Assembly (NCBI GenBank): GCA_028280565.1
Contig: JANQLQ010000330.1
Span: 140,450-204,449, forward strand
Length of the DNA stretch: 64,000 nt
Source: Fulvivirga sp.
GTDB taxonomy: Bacteria; Bacteroidota; Bacteroidia; Cytophagales; Cyclobacteriaceae
Direction: 5' to 3'
Positions 1 through 9,874 of the stretch are shown here, in pieces. The notes under the pieces were generated by a model. That model worked only from the letters and a program-made list of their open reading frames with translations, was not told the DNA's origin and did not search any database. Each line of letters begins with the position of its first letter. Position 1 is the stretch's first letter. The position numbers and the translations under genes were made by a program.

Positions 1-720
1 ACCCGGCATGATCCTGAACACCGCATACTCTAGTTCATTCATCAATTGTATAATGTTGTTTTGATTGGTAATTCTTTCAACGAAGGTCTCGTCATAAACG
101 GGTAAGATCTCACATATTATAAAAGGCCTTGTTGTATTGATAAAATCCTTCATAGCCCTCAATACTTCATATTCATAACCTTCTACATCAATCTTTACTA
201 TTCCAGGGTCTTCTTGCATAAATTTACGAATGCTTTTCATACATGAAACAGGCACGAGTTGCTTTTTAACTTTGTCACTCTTACGGAATTTTTTTATCAA
301 AGAGGCTGAAGAATCGACCTGGTTTCCATGGTAGTATAATTCTTGTAGCCCATCCCTTTCACCTACTGCTACCGGGAAAATCTCACATTTTTCGAGTGCA
401 TTTACATCAATCAATCTACTAAGGTATTCAACACAATTAGGGTTTGGTTCGAACCCATAATAATGGTTATTGTGGTATTGACTCGTTTTAACTTTTAGTA
501 AAGTTTGCCCTATATTGGCCCCTATGTCCATAAAACTGCCTTTTTTGAATCTACTCAAGGCATTGATTAAATGTTGCATCCAATTCTCATCATCGAATAA
601 GAGATTGTATCCAATATCGCCTTTAATCGGTATCTTTAAACCAATAGTTTTCTGTCTGACGTTAAGCTCAAGGTATTTTAATAGTTTAGTTTTTTTTAGA
701 AATTTCAGCAATAGGAGCAT
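1..720 (-). CDS. FkbM-family methyltransferase (3' end outside window)
   Basis: An open frame runs from an ATG at 720 to the window edge without a stop, so the C-terminus is missing. My translation begins MLLLLKFLKK and contains KIDVEGYEYEVLRA, the acidic DVEG motif of FkbM-type S-adenosylmethionine methyltransferases, which usually O-methylate sugars or polyketides. It ends the visible part of a polysaccharide gene cluster and is one of three FkbM-type genes in it. The sugar target cannot be read from sequence. Family assignment is firm; role in glycan methylation is inferred from context. Confidence 0.8.
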   Translation of the reverse strand, partial: MLLLLKFLKKTKLLKYLELNVRQKTIGLKIPIKGDIGYNLLFDDENWMQHLINALSRFKKGSFMDIGANIGQTLLKVKTSQYHNNHYYGFEPNPNCVEYLSRLIDVNALEKCEIFPVAVGERDGLQELYYHGNQVDSSASLIKKFRKSDKVKKQLVPVSCMKSIRKFMQEDPGIVKIDVEGYEYEVLRAMKDFINTTRPFIICEILPVYDETFVERITNQNNIIQLMNELEYAVFRIMPG

Positions 721-768
721 AGTAGTGATCAGGTCATATGGGCTCACCCGGGGATCCAACGAAATATG

Positions 769-1686
769 CTATTTCATAAGAAACCATTGTATGTGCATTC
801 TCAGCCAGACAAATGGAATCATCAACCTCATTTTCCAATGCATCAGCGACCATTTAATATTTAAAAGGGAGATAAACCGGCTCGTTTTGATTTTGTGATG
901 ATAAAAACACGCCTTAATCGTGTGAGTATCCAGGATCTTTAAATATTCCTTTTTGTTTTTTAAAATAGGAGAATTCTTTATTTCCATTCTAAACCGGTCT
1001 TCGAGCGCCTGGTTTAATTCCAGTCTACGTTTAAAATCCATCCCTGATATAGTGCCGGTTTTACGCTTATTATAAACTGCAAAACACCCCCTGACGTAGG
1101 CGAATTTTGCACCCAATATACCTGCCATGGTATAGTACTCCCGATCTTGCCCTACCTGTGTCGATGGATTCCAACCAATTCCATCATCAAGTTTTTTAGC
1201 CAAAGATCTTTTTAACAGGTAGGAATGAGGAGAATTCCAGTTATCTTTCAAAAGTTCCATCAAATAATCTTCATACACGTCGAAAGTTTTATTTTCAGAT
1301 TTCTCAAATTTCGGTCCGTCGTAGTAATCCAACCTGAAATCTGAGTAAACGATATCAATATTGCCTGTTTCCAAAACAGGCACCTGGGCCTGAAATTTAC
1401 CTTCCAAAATAATATCATCCGAATCCAGCCACTGAATATATTTACCGGTACTTTTGGCAAAAGCATAATTTCTCGCCGAATTCGCTCCCTTTTCCGGGTT
1501 CAGATAAACTTTAATCTTCTGTGGATGCCGGTCCTGCAAATGCTTTAATATGTCCAGGCTGTCATCTGGAGAATGATCATCCACTACGACGATTTCGTGC
1601 AGAAGCTCTCCTTCGCCGAGGCAGCTTTGAATACATTGTCTTAACCAACCGGCATTATTATAGTTAGGAATTAATACGGATACCAT
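769..1686 (-). CDS. Glycosyltransferase family 2
   Basis: 305 aa. The N-terminus (VSVLIPNYNNAGWL, then VVVDDHSPDDS) is the GT-A nucleotide-binding fold of GT2 enzymes, and QWLDSDDIIL near residue 90 carries the DxD-type metal/nucleotide-sugar motif. It should add one sugar to the lipid-linked repeat unit on the cytoplasmic face. It lies 2 bases beyond the GT4 gene upstream of it in transcription order, so the two are co-transcribed. Donor and acceptor are unknown. Confidence 0.85.
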   Translation of the reverse strand: MVSVLIPNYNNAGWLRQCIQSCLGEGELLHEIVVVDDHSPDDSLDILKHLQDRHPQKIKVYLNPEKGANSARNYAFAKSTGKYIQWLDSDDIILEGKFQAQVPVLETGNIDIVYSDFRLDYYDGPKFEKSENKTFDVYEDYLMELLKDNWNSPHSYLLKRSLAKKLDDGIGWNPSTQVGQDREYYTMAGILGAKFAYVRGCFAVYNKRKTGTISGMDFKRRLELNQALEDRFRMEIKNSPILKNKKEYLKILDTHTIKACFYHHKIKTSRFISLLNIKWSLMHWKMRLMIPFVWLRMHIQWFLMK

Positions 1687-1688
1687 TA

Positions 1689-2909
1689 TTACATCATTTC
1701 CTGAACCAATGCTTCATTCCAGTAAGATTCACTACAGCACTCCTGGAACCGTTTATATGCTGCTTCTCTAAAATCATCTGCTTTAAGACTGTACTGTTCA
1801 ATAAATGCCTTCAAATGATCAATATAATCATGTTCTGCCAAGTCGGGTTCTACGAGACGGCCTACTTCGTGATCGATGATCTCGCTAATTCCTCCCACCC
1901 TTGTAGAAAACACAGGTATACCGGCCGACAGGGCTTCCATAACAGAAACCGGTATCCCTTCTGAAGCACTTAATGAGATAAATATGTCTACACGTCTATC
2001 CTTGTAAAACTCCGGTACCTTACCTGGTGAAAACCACCCCAAAAGAGTTGCCCTAAAGTTACCCGGTGAGTCAATGAGTTCTTCCTTTACATCCTGTAAA
2101 TAATCTCCATCTCCTATGTGAGTCCACTCTATGTTGTAAGGAAGCTGCTTTAACACGCGCGCAACCAGATCAATCCTCTTGAGTTTAATGACCCTAGCAC
2201 AACTTACCAATCTCAGCCAATCATCCTTGCTCTTTTTGGATCTTCCAATATTTTTTACTCCCAGTCGCAGGATCTTACTATTGAAATCGATATCTCCATA
2301 TTCCTTTCCCAAGTACCGGGCGCCGTATTCAGAAATGGGCGCGGCTAATGTTATTGAGCTCAAAAGCTGTCTTCGAAATGGCTGATACCCACCCAATCTT
2401 TCTTTGTAAAGATCGAATCCGTGAAACCTGACAATAATTTTTTTAAATCCCAATGATTTTAAAAATGGAATTATGAGAGCCTGGTTATTGCCCCAGTAGA
2501 AATATAAAACCGTATTGTCTTTGCCCGGTATATTTACCAGGTATTCATACAAATCGCTCTTTAACAGGAACTTGGTTTTCAGAACAGATGACACCCAGGA
2601 TTTAAGCCAATATGACCTGGTATATACTTTCTCGACGAAAAATTCATTTATAAAATAAAAGAAATGCCTACCCAGGACATTTACCAACTGTTTGATCGAC
2701 CGGAAAGCAATGTCATCATGACTTGCAGGCGCTCTCACCTCAATTTTTTCTGAAAGTGGCTTGGATGTCCTGTTCCCCTCATATGAATAGGGTGCTATGA
2801 CTATTTTTTCAAATGTTCTTTGGCAGGCATCCAACTCCCCATCCAACCAATTGAGCCCTTTTCCGTAGGGGTAGGAATTTGTAAAAACAATCAATCTAGT
2901 CAAAATCAA
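1689..2909 (-). CDS. Glycosyltransferase family 4 (GT-B fold)
   Basis: 406 aa. The C-terminal half has the GT4 signature: LSASEGIPVSVMEALSAG has the conserved E-x7-E spacing, followed by PVFSTRVGGISEII. The N-terminus reads IVFTNSYPYGKG, typical of retaining GT-B transferases. No in-frame ATG is available at the start; the frame opens with TTG codons (at 2909, and another a few codons on), so the exact start is uncertain. It probably extends the polysaccharide repeat unit next to the adjoining GT2. Confidence 0.85.
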   Translation of the reverse strand: MILTRLIVFTNSYPYGKGLNWLDGELDACQRTFEKIVIAPYSYEGNRTSKPLSEKIEVRAPASHDDIAFRSIKQLVNVLGRHFFYFINEFFVEKVYTRSYWLKSWVSSVLKTKFLLKSDLYEYLVNIPGKDNTVLYFYWGNNQALIIPFLKSLGFKKIIVRFHGFDLYKERLGGYQPFRRQLLSSITLAAPISEYGARYLGKEYGDIDFNSKILRLGVKNIGRSKKSKDDWLRLVSCARVIKLKRIDLVARVLKQLPYNIEWTHIGDGDYLQDVKEELIDSPGNFRATLLGWFSPGKVPEFYKDRRVDIFISLSASEGIPVSVMEALSAGIPVFSTRVGGISEIIDHEVGRLVEPDLAEHDYIDHLKAFIEQYSLKADDFREAAYKRFQECCSESYWNEALVQEMM

Positions 2910-3084
2910 TTAGGAAGCACTTATCAATTCCTGTCATGAATTGATAAGTGGGGTTGGATATTAGTTGCGACGATGAATCCCAGGGTTATTCAAAATTTTC
3001 GAAAGTTGGAATGTGTATAAAATCACTCATGTCTTAAGCGTGGACAATAAGTCTTAACCTGGTGTGATACTGCTTTATGAGATA

Positions 3085-3954
3085 TTATTTGATCTGCCAG
3101 TATCGGGGAACAAATCCAAAGTTGTTTTTTAGATCCGCCACTTCATTCCTAAAATACTCTTTGAGCAATTCTGTTGACCGGGGGCTCAAGTCATTGGTAC
3201 TGGAATCTACACTTTCTTTAAACATCTTTTCGAAAATTAATGAGTTCACCCACTTCTTTTTGTATTCAGCAGGCACGAGTTTCTTTAAAAAACCCATTTT
3301 TCCAATTTTAACCGCCAGGTTATTGGTATAACTTTTATCTGATGAAATATTTCTTTTCGCCAATTGAGGTTCTACATAGGGAAGGTCTAAAAAACTGGCT
3401 ACCTGGTCAAAAACTGCTGGGGGATTACTGATCAATTGTTCAAATTCAATTAGCATTATATGCTCTTTTGGGAATAAACTGGTGTAAGGAGAAAGCTGAT
3501 AAAAATAACTGCTCGTAAGAATAAAAGGGTTATTATCAAGTGCTTTCTCCTCAATAAATCTATTAATATCATAATTTGGTGGTATATCACCATAAGTCTT
3601 ACTATCTGTGAAGTTAGATTTAAATCTCGCTATGGGATCTCTTAGTAGATAAATAATCCTGACGCTGTCTGAAAGAGTGTTTTTAATTCTTTCCGAAACC
3701 CATGGAAACCTGTGCCTTTTGGAATAATTAACGGACGATTCTCCCCTATACTTAGATTCCCTCCCCTCGATGAAATGATCTCGATACCAATCCAATCCCT
3801 TATTATAGTTTTGATCGTCAGCAAAAAAATTAATCTCCTTTGTTTCCGACATAAAAATATCGGGATGTTGGTTTAACATTTCATGAAAACTGGTTGTACC
3901 AGCCTTCATGGCACCTATGATCAAAAGATTCGGTAAGTTACTAATGGATAACAA
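3085..3954 (-). CDS. Sulfotransferase family protein
   Basis: 289 aa. The N-terminus LLIIGAMKAGTTSFHE (about residues 9-25) is the 5'-phosphosulfate-binding loop of PAPS-dependent sulfotransferases, and IYLLRDPIARFKSNF (near residue 100) is the 3'-phosphate-binding segment. It likely sulfates the exported glycan, a common feature of marine Bacteroidota polysaccharides. It overlaps the deacetylase gene upstream by 14 bases. The 175 bases downstream (2910-3084) contain no gene I can support. Confidence 0.85.
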   Translation of the reverse strand: MLSISNLPNLLIIGAMKAGTTSFHEMLNQHPDIFMSETKEINFFADDQNYNKGLDWYRDHFIEGRESKYRGESSVNYSKRHRFPWVSERIKNTLSDSVRIIYLLRDPIARFKSNFTDSKTYGDIPPNYDINRFIEEKALDNNPFILTSSYFYQLSPYTSLFPKEHIMLIEFEQLISNPPAVFDQVASFLDLPYVEPQLAKRNISSDKSYTNNLAVKIGKMGFLKKLVPAEYKKKWVNSLIFEKMFKESVDSSTNDLSPRSTELLKEYFRNEVADLKNNFGFVPRYWQIK

Positions 3955-4960
3955 CTCTTTTCCTGGAGCCGGTCATGAATTGTGCTTTGCCAGAATTGAC
4001 TGCCGCTAAATACTCTATGGAGGTACTTGGTTCAATGGGTATTCTTGGCAGGCATTCAAGATATTCCAAATGCCTCTTAAAAACATTACCCCATCTTGTG
4101 GTTGTGGCAGTTTGAAAACCCATGTCCCGAACTATATCAAATTCTCTTGAATTTACTTCGTTTCTGCTCCCGAAAGGATAAGAAAAATGATTTACTTCTT
4201 TGTCAATCTTCAGTTCGATCCTCTTTTTCGCCCTCATTACTTCTTCCTTAATTTCATCTTCAGAGAGCTGGTTCAGAGCAGGGTGACTTACAGTATGCGC
4301 CCCGATAGTCACTAAAGGGTGAACCGACAACGCCTTTATCTCATCCCAGGACAAAGCAAATCTTCTCGTATGCTTGGCATGATCCAAATGATATTCACGA
4401 AACGCTTCTTTGATATTTTTTTGCTGGGTTTTATAAGGTGTATCGATTATAACTCTGCGTAGCAGATTAAACACACTTTCTTTACTAGTAGAGTCTGGCA
4501 CGTCATATTCATAACATTTATCCCCCCAATAAAACTTAATTGAATCATTTAGTAATAAAACTTCTTCCAGCAAATACCACCAAATGCTAAAGGTGTAATC
4601 AGGAAAACCCGTGGTTACATAAATAGCATAGGGTGCTGAATGTTTTTCAAAAACAGGAAGCGCTTCGTGGAGGTTATCTTTAAACCCATCATCAAAAGTG
4701 AAACAAACAAACCTATCTGTCTTGTCACCTTTTAAATAAAGTGGAATCTCCTCAAGAGAAATAATATCTATATTATATGAATTATAGAAACTAAGCAAAC
4801 TATCCAGCTTTTCAGGAGAAATCTCATTAATGGTATTATGTATTCTTGGCTTGTCTGACCCTGGAACTATACGATGTAACATTAAAATACTACCCCTTCC
4901 AGAATAAAATGGAGCAAAAACCGTTGACAGTTTCTTTTTTATATTTGATTTAACTCCCAT
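3941..4960 (-). CDS. Polysaccharide deacetylase (NodB homology)
   Basis: 339 aa. Motifs of the carbohydrate esterase 4 fold are visible: MLHRIVPG near the N-terminus, FTFDDGFKDNL (motif 1, catalytic Asp pair), GAHTVSHPAL (motif 2, H-x3-H metal ligands) and FSYPFGS (motif 3). It would remove N-acetyl groups from a glycan or precursor. The stop overlaps the sulfotransferase start, and its start abuts the GNAT gene stop at 4960, indicating a tight operon. Confidence 0.85.
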   Translation of the reverse strand: MGVKSNIKKKLSTVFAPFYSGRGSILMLHRIVPGSDKPRIHNTINEISPEKLDSLLSFYNSYNIDIISLEEIPLYLKGDKTDRFVCFTFDDGFKDNLHEALPVFEKHSAPYAIYVTTGFPDYTFSIWWYLLEEVLLLNDSIKFYWGDKCYEYDVPDSTSKESVFNLLRRVIIDTPYKTQQKNIKEAFREYHLDHAKHTRRFALSWDEIKALSVHPLVTIGAHTVSHPALNQLSEDEIKEEVMRAKKRIELKIDKEVNHFSYPFGSRNEVNSREFDIVRDMGFQTATTTRWGNVFKRHLEYLECLPRIPIEPSTSIEYLAAVNSGKAQFMTGSRKRVVIH

Positions 4961-5862
4961 CAGTTTAAGTCCAAAACAAATATTTCTGAAAATAGTAGAT
5001 CAAGGTCTTTATCATCAAAATCCTTGGCTTTATACAAAATAGGTCTTTTTTTCATATAAGGTCGAAACTCCTTGATTCCAAATCTTTCTGTATATTCGGT
5101 AGGTAAGATGACCCCCAGCCAGTTTTGTCTTTTACATATTACCTCAATATTGTACTGACGGTCGTTAAAAAAAACTTCCGGACTGGATACATAATATAAT
5201 CGCCCGAGGGTAAATGTCACCTTTCCAAAGGGTAATATTCGATTAATAGCTGAAGGCCGATAAGTGACCTGCTTAAAAACCTGGAAAGAGTGTCCAATGT
5301 TATTAATCACCACGTTAAAATCTAATCGAAACTTTTTATGGGATTGATATATTTCGTTCTCCTGGTCATTTAACAGTGAAACTATATCTGAATTAAAGTA
5401 GAAATTCTTTGCCTTTGACCCTTTATTTAAAAATCTCCTTAAAGGATGAGCCATAACAATGCATGAGGCATCGCTTTTCTCCTTCCATCCAAGCTTTTTC
5501 ATAATATGATAAGGCCCAGGAGAGGCTGAAAAATTGGTTAAAATGAAGTTGTCAAGCTTGTGGAACCTATTTAGCAGCAACAAACCCTTCGTACTATATT
5601 CTGGTTCAACAACCCAGCTATGTGTGTTACAAAATCTAAGGAATCTCCCATTAATCAAACGCTTGGAATATATCCCTCCAAAAAAACCCACTACCCGGTT
5701 GCCATCTTTAAGTATAAAGCCGGCATTGCCCTCTTTGGTGCTAAACGGGTCTTCAAAAGTCTCTTTCCACCTTGACTTTGTTGTAATATTATCGTTCAGC
5801 TTTCGAAGTAGTCCGTAGACATCATCAAAGTGTTCTATTCTTGCTTCGATCAACTCGGGCAT
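4960..5862 (-). CDS. GNAT-like acyltransferase
   Basis: 300 aa. The N-terminal half resembles a GNAT acyl-CoA/ACP transferase (FILKDGNRVVGFFGGIY strand segment, then a variable C-terminal half). It is translationally coupled to the acyl carrier protein gene (1-base overlap at 5862) and lies next to the FkbH-like gene, so it is the best candidate for moving the ACP-bound acyl group onto an amino sugar. That role is inferred from position; the sequence only supports GNAT-like architecture. Confidence 0.55.
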   Translation of the reverse strand: MPELIEARIEHFDDVYGLLRKLNDNITTKSRWKETFEDPFSTKEGNAGFILKDGNRVVGFFGGIYSKRLINGRFLRFCNTHSWVVEPEYSTKGLLLLNRFHKLDNFILTNFSASPGPYHIMKKLGWKEKSDASCIVMAHPLRRFLNKGSKAKNFYFNSDIVSLLNDQENEIYQSHKKFRLDFNVVINNIGHSFQVFKQVTYRPSAINRILPFGKVTFTLGRLYYVSSPEVFFNDRQYNIEVICKRQNWLGVILPTEYTERFGIKEFRPYMKKRPILYKAKDFDDKDLDLLFSEIFVLDLN

Positions 5863-6089
5863 CAGGCAGTTTTTTCCTTCAGGGTAAGTGCTATTAATTT
5901 AAAATTAATCAGCTCCAGCATTTCTTCCTCGTCCAACTCTATTTGAAATTCTTCCTCCAGGGCGGCGATCAGATTCATATGATGTAAAGAGTCCCACTTT
6001 TCAAGGTCATCGGAAGACGTATCATCATGTATTTCTGAAATGGCTACTTCAAAAACTGCTGCCATTATTTCCTTAATTCTCTCTTCCAT
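5862..6089 (-). CDS. Acyl carrier protein
   Basis: 75 aa, the usual ACP length, acidic, with WDSLHHMNLI containing the phosphopantetheine attachment serine (Ser34 in DSL). It overlaps the FkbH-like gene by 17 bases upstream and the GNAT gene by 1 base downstream. It is not in a fatty-acid cluster, so it is a dedicated carrier for the acyl modification made by its neighbours. Confidence 0.9.
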   Translation of the reverse strand: MEERIKEIMAAVFEVAISEIHDDTSSDDLEKWDSLHHMNLIAALEEEFQIELDEEEMLELINFKLIALTLKEKTA

Positions 6090-7785
6090 TAGCTAATTTT
6101 ATATAGTCAATAGGGTTCGGGTATATATATTCTGACTTACGTAATTCATATTCCTTGATTCCATTCTGTGTTGTTAATAAACGGAAACCAACTTGTTCAT
6201 AGAATTCACATACTTGCATGTTTTTTGGGGTAGGAACATACCGTGACTTGATCAATGGTTTTTCTACGGTTTTTATTAGTTCATTTATAAAAACTAATTC
6301 AATGTTGCGTCCAAGAATCCTACAACTCAATAAAAGAGTGTCTATCTCATTGTACTCACCTATTGTTTTGAAAATGGCCAGGCCGGTAACACCACTGTCC
6401 CCAAATTTGTCCTTAACTGAAAGTGTAAAAATATCAACATTCTCGCTATCCAACATATTTTCCACATCTTGTTCGGAATACCGTATGGTGGTCAAGTTGA
6501 ACTGGTTTGTCTTTTGAGTCATTTGAGCCATCCGGGCTAACAGTGCTTTTTTATTCTTTTCTATCGTAAGATTTATCTCGAGCGATTTCAGGTAGTCTTC
6601 AACTGAGCTGAAGGTTTTTTTAAAACTTTCACGGCTCAATTGTTCACGATATTGCCGTGTTTTCTTACCATCTTCGAGACTAGACTCGAATCGAAAAAAA
6701 AGGTCGTGCAGTTTCCCTGCTAAGAGAGGATATTCCCTCAGTTTTCCTGGAACCTGTAATGCCGTTACTTCAGGAAGTTGTTCCCTGACGAGGTTAACTT
6801 CGAAAGGTGAATCGTCAAGGAATACGAAACTACTTAAGCCCAGATTTAGTTCTTCGGCTATTGAACAAATGTTAGAGGCCTTATCCGTCCAATTCACTTT
6901 TTTTATAATTATATGCTCTTCCCCCAGGATCATATCCGGATGATTTTGAAGGACATCTTCAACATCTCCAGGATTATTCTTGCTGCAAAGACAAATTAAA
7001 ATACCTTGTGAATTGAGTTCGACGATATTTGATTGCACAACCCGGTACGGTTGGCTGATCCGTATCCCGTCCTTGCCATCTTCTCCGACTATACCCTGCC
7101 ATAGTGTATTATCACAATCAACTACCAACACTTTTTTAACTCTACCTGTGAGAGCCTTTATCATAGGGATAACCCGTTGGCTGTATAGTTTATAAAATTC
7201 AACTGAGTACAACGATTTTGAAGAAAAGAAATTCCGTAAGTCAAATAACTTCTCAATCCCATGCCGGGCAAAGATTTTTGTCAAATCCACCAGCATAAAA
7301 TTATCCGGTTGATTGGCATATAACCATTTGTTTAAATCCTTGACAAACAGTTCATAAGGACTAAGCCTTATCATGTCGTCAAAAGGCATAGCGTGAAAGA
7401 CATTCATGAATACCTTTTTTTGAAACCTTAGCGAATCAAATACCCACCTCATTTCATCCCTTACCTTTTTCGAATATCCAGGGAGCGCCCCGCCCGCCAT
7501 AGTATTAGCCAGATAGTGGAACCCATCGATAGTGTTGGCAGCTTCCCAAAATATGATTACTATTTCGTCTTTGTGAATACCCGAGCTATCCTGGATGATA
7601 TTATCATAATTTCCCACACTAATATCACATGCAATACCGCTGGATCGGAGATAATAGTCAAGTATATCACAAAACTGGTGGACAATGATGTTGGATAAAA
7701 TCTTTATTTTAAGAACAGGTTCATCGCCTTTTTCTTTCATTAGACTCAAGGCCTTCACCATTTCAAAGTACTTCAGCTCCTTCAT
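6073..7785 (-). CDS. FkbH-like HAD-IIIC protein
   Basis: 570 aa. The central HAD-IIIC phosphatase-like domain shows VVDCDNTLWQGIVGEDG (near residue 224) and FLDDSPFEVNLVR; the C-terminal third looks like a GNAT fold. FkbH enzymes dephosphorylate 1,3-bisphosphoglycerate while loading a glyceryl group onto an ACP. With the ACP gene directly downstream and overlapping, this gene probably makes glyceryl-S-ACP (or a relative) as donor for sugar N- or O-acylation. Family is firm; the product is inferred. Confidence 0.85.
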   Translation of the reverse strand: MKELKYFEMVKALSLMKEKGDEPVLKIKILSNIIVHQFCDILDYYLRSSGIACDISVGNYDNIIQDSSGIHKDEIVIIFWEAANTIDGFHYLANTMAGGALPGYSKKVRDEMRWVFDSLRFQKKVFMNVFHAMPFDDMIRLSPYELFVKDLNKWLYANQPDNFMLVDLTKIFARHGIEKLFDLRNFFSSKSLYSVEFYKLYSQRVIPMIKALTGRVKKVLVVDCDNTLWQGIVGEDGKDGIRISQPYRVVQSNIVELNSQGILICLCSKNNPGDVEDVLQNHPDMILGEEHIIIKKVNWTDKASNICSIAEELNLGLSSFVFLDDSPFEVNLVREQLPEVTALQVPGKLREYPLLAGKLHDLFFRFESSLEDGKKTRQYREQLSRESFKKTFSSVEDYLKSLEINLTIEKNKKALLARMAQMTQKTNQFNLTTIRYSEQDVENMLDSENVDIFTLSVKDKFGDSGVTGLAIFKTIGEYNEIDTLLLSCRILGRNIELVFINELIKTVEKPLIKSRYVPTPKNMQVCEFYEQVGFRLLTTQNGIKEYELRKSEYIYPNPIDYIKLANGREN

Positions 7786-7786
7786 A

Positions 7787-8968
7787 TCAATTCATAATAA
7801 CACCTCCGTTAACTTTTATGGTCTGCCCAGTCAGATAATCAGATGCGTCTGAAAGCAAAAAATGAATTGCATTGGCAACGTCGTCGGGCTGCGCAAGTCT
7901 CTTCAGGGGCGTCCGGCTAGCCGCCAACAACCTGGCCTTTTGAGGTAGGTTTGCATTAAGATCAGTTTCCGTTATACCTGGTGATACCATATTCAGCCGA
8001 ATACCATTTTTTGAAAGATCAAGAGCCAAGGAACGGATCAATCCTTCCATAGCACTTTTGGCGGTAGTGTAAGGAGATAGATCGGAAAAAGGATAGTCAG
8101 TGGTTTGAGATGATATCCCTACTACCTTTCCATAGCTTTTACACTGCAAGCTGAAACTCCGAATAAGGTTAAAAAAACCTTTCACATGAATGTCGATCTG
8201 ATTCTGATAGTCTTCCCATTCGAGTTCAACAAAACTTATATTGGGAACCGGGCCGGTAGCCGAGTGCACAAGCCGATTGACATATCCTATTCGATTCTTG
8301 ATGAATTCAAACATTTCGGTAACTTCCCTGGAATTACCAATGTCGGCCTTGTATATGTAGGCTCTCACCCCGTTTTCTTTTTGAAGGAAATCCTTTAAAG
8401 CAAGTGCTTTATCCTTGTTCCTGTTGTAGTGCAGTACTATATCATATCCCAAAGCCGCCAGGTTGTGGGCCACAGCCGATCCTATGCCACCGGTAGCACC
8501 TATTATCAGTGCCCTGTAAGTCTTTTCCCCGGGGTCGTGGCTCTTTGGTTCGGTATTATCATTTTCGACGATTTTGACCTTAGACGTGCCAGAAATAACC
8601 TTTTGCTTATGTTGATTGTATATATCAGTTCGAAGTTCGATGACCTTTAACCTCTCTATTTTTTTTACTACTTCTGCTTGCACATTAATCTGATCGCCTA
8701 CACGTACGGGCTGTAAAAACTCCAGATGTTGCTCATACCACAGTGCTCCGTCGCCAGGTATCCTGGTGCCAATGATCGTACTGATAAAAGATGCACTTAG
8801 CATCCCATGAACTACAGGCTTTCTTAACGAGGTCCTTGAGGCAAATTTTTCGTTAACGTGCAGTTGATTATCATCGCCTGTGATCCTGACGAAAGATTCG
8901 AGATCTTCCAGTGTGATCCGATGCTTGATTTCTGCTTTCTGACCTATTTCTATTTGTTCAAATTTCAT
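7787..8968 (-). CDS. MaoC-like dehydratase / SDR reductase fusion
   Basis: 393 aa in two domains. Residues 1 to about 135 are a MaoC hot-dog domain (FVRITGDDNQLHVNEKFA and VVHGMLSASFIS). Residues from about 150 are a short-chain dehydrogenase with the GATGGIGSAVA dinucleotide-binding loop, the SPYTTAKSAMEG Tyr-x3-Lys active site and the C-terminal LTGQTIKVNGG. Together these could reduce and dehydrate an acyl-ACP intermediate. It is spaced 1 base from the FkbH-like gene, which supports a shared acyl-ACP pathway. Confidence 0.85.
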   Translation of the reverse strand: MKFEQIEIGQKAEIKHRITLEDLESFVRITGDDNQLHVNEKFASRTSLRKPVVHGMLSASFISTIIGTRIPGDGALWYEQHLEFLQPVRVGDQINVQAEVVKKIERLKVIELRTDIYNQHKQKVISGTSKVKIVENDNTEPKSHDPGEKTYRALIIGATGGIGSAVAHNLAALGYDIVLHYNRNKDKALALKDFLQKENGVRAYIYKADIGNSREVTEMFEFIKNRIGYVNRLVHSATGPVPNISFVELEWEDYQNQIDIHVKGFFNLIRSFSLQCKSYGKVVGISSQTTDYPFSDLSPYTTAKSAMEGLIRSLALDLSKNGIRLNMVSPGITETDLNANLPQKARLLAASRTPLKRLAQPDDVANAIHFLLSDASDYLTGQTIKVNGGVIMN

Positions 8969-8992
8969 GATGCCGTGGTTGTTTTCCCCTGG

Positions 8993-9874
8993 TTATCTTT
9001 TAAAGATTTTAAACAGAATAAAATAAGTTTTTAATGAAAGCCACCAGAAAGGTAATTGGTAGATCAGTCTGGATTTTTCGTTGGCTTTTTCAAAATCTTT
9101 TTCCTGGAGGTGCCGATCCACAAGGTAATGAATATAACGTAAGGCCTGTTTACGGGCTAATGGTCTGTACTTTCTTTTGATATTTTTAGATAGAAATATA
9201 GCAGCCTCTGCTAAACTGGTCATTTTTTTTGCAGGCTCGACACCATTCCAGTTATTGTTTTCATGAATCCTGTATACAGCAGTAGATTCCTTAATATGAC
9301 CTATTTTACCAAACTGCGCATATAAAACGTGAAGTGGCCAATCCCCAACCTGCAACTTGTCAAAACCCATTGGTATTTTTAAACCAATATTTCTATACAT
9401 TACAGTCTGCGTCGCTATAAAATTCTCCTTTAGAAGCTGATTTATGGTTCTTGTTCTCTGCAAAGAAGTACTGACGAGCTTCTTTTCACCTGTGACCTGG
9501 TTTAAATATCCTGTGTCGCTAAAACAAATGGTATAGCCGGGATGAGATTCCAAAAAGTCAACCTGCTTTTGTATCTTGTAGGAATCTGCCCAATAGTCGT
9601 CCCCCTCACATAGGGCTATGTACTGACCGGTACAATGCCCTAAAGTCTTGATAAAATTCGGCATCATTCCTAGATTTCTTTGAGTGGGTAGAAGCTTGAT
9701 TTTTCCCGTGGTTGCAGCAAGCTTTTCAATAATTCTACGTGTATTATCCGTACTTTGATCTTCTCCTATTATGATTTCGAAGGGATATTGGGTCTTTTGA
9801 TTTAGGATAGACTCCAGGCATTCTCCGATGTAGCTTTCATGATTATATGTAATCACACATACACTGACAATCAT
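8993..9874 (-). CDS. Glycosyltransferase family 2
   Basis: 293 aa. VSVCVITYNHESYIGECLESIL followed by GEDQSTDNT is the GT2 nucleotide-binding region, and CEGDDYWAD is the DxD-type motif. It begins 4 bases inside the NeuD-like acyltransferase gene and belongs to the same transcription unit. Sugar specificity is unknown. Confidence 0.85.
   Translation of the reverse strand: MIVSVCVITYNHESYIGECLESILNQKTQYPFEIIIGEDQSTDNTRRIIEKLAATTGKIKLLPTQRNLGMMPNFIKTLGHCTGQYIALCEGDDYWADSYKIQKQVDFLESHPGYTICFSDTGYLNQVTGEKKLVSTSLQRTRTINQLLKENFIATQTVMYRNIGLKIPMGFDKLQVGDWPLHVLYAQFGKIGHIKESTAVYRIHENNNWNGVEPAKKMTSLAEAAIFLSKNIKRKYRPLARKQALRYIHYLVDRHLQEKDFEKANEKSRLIYQLPFWWLSLKTYFILFKIFKR

Noticed and set aside
515..898. 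127-aa plus-strand frame
   Set aside because: It is antisense to the FkbM gene and the adjoining GT2 gene, whose motifs are clear.
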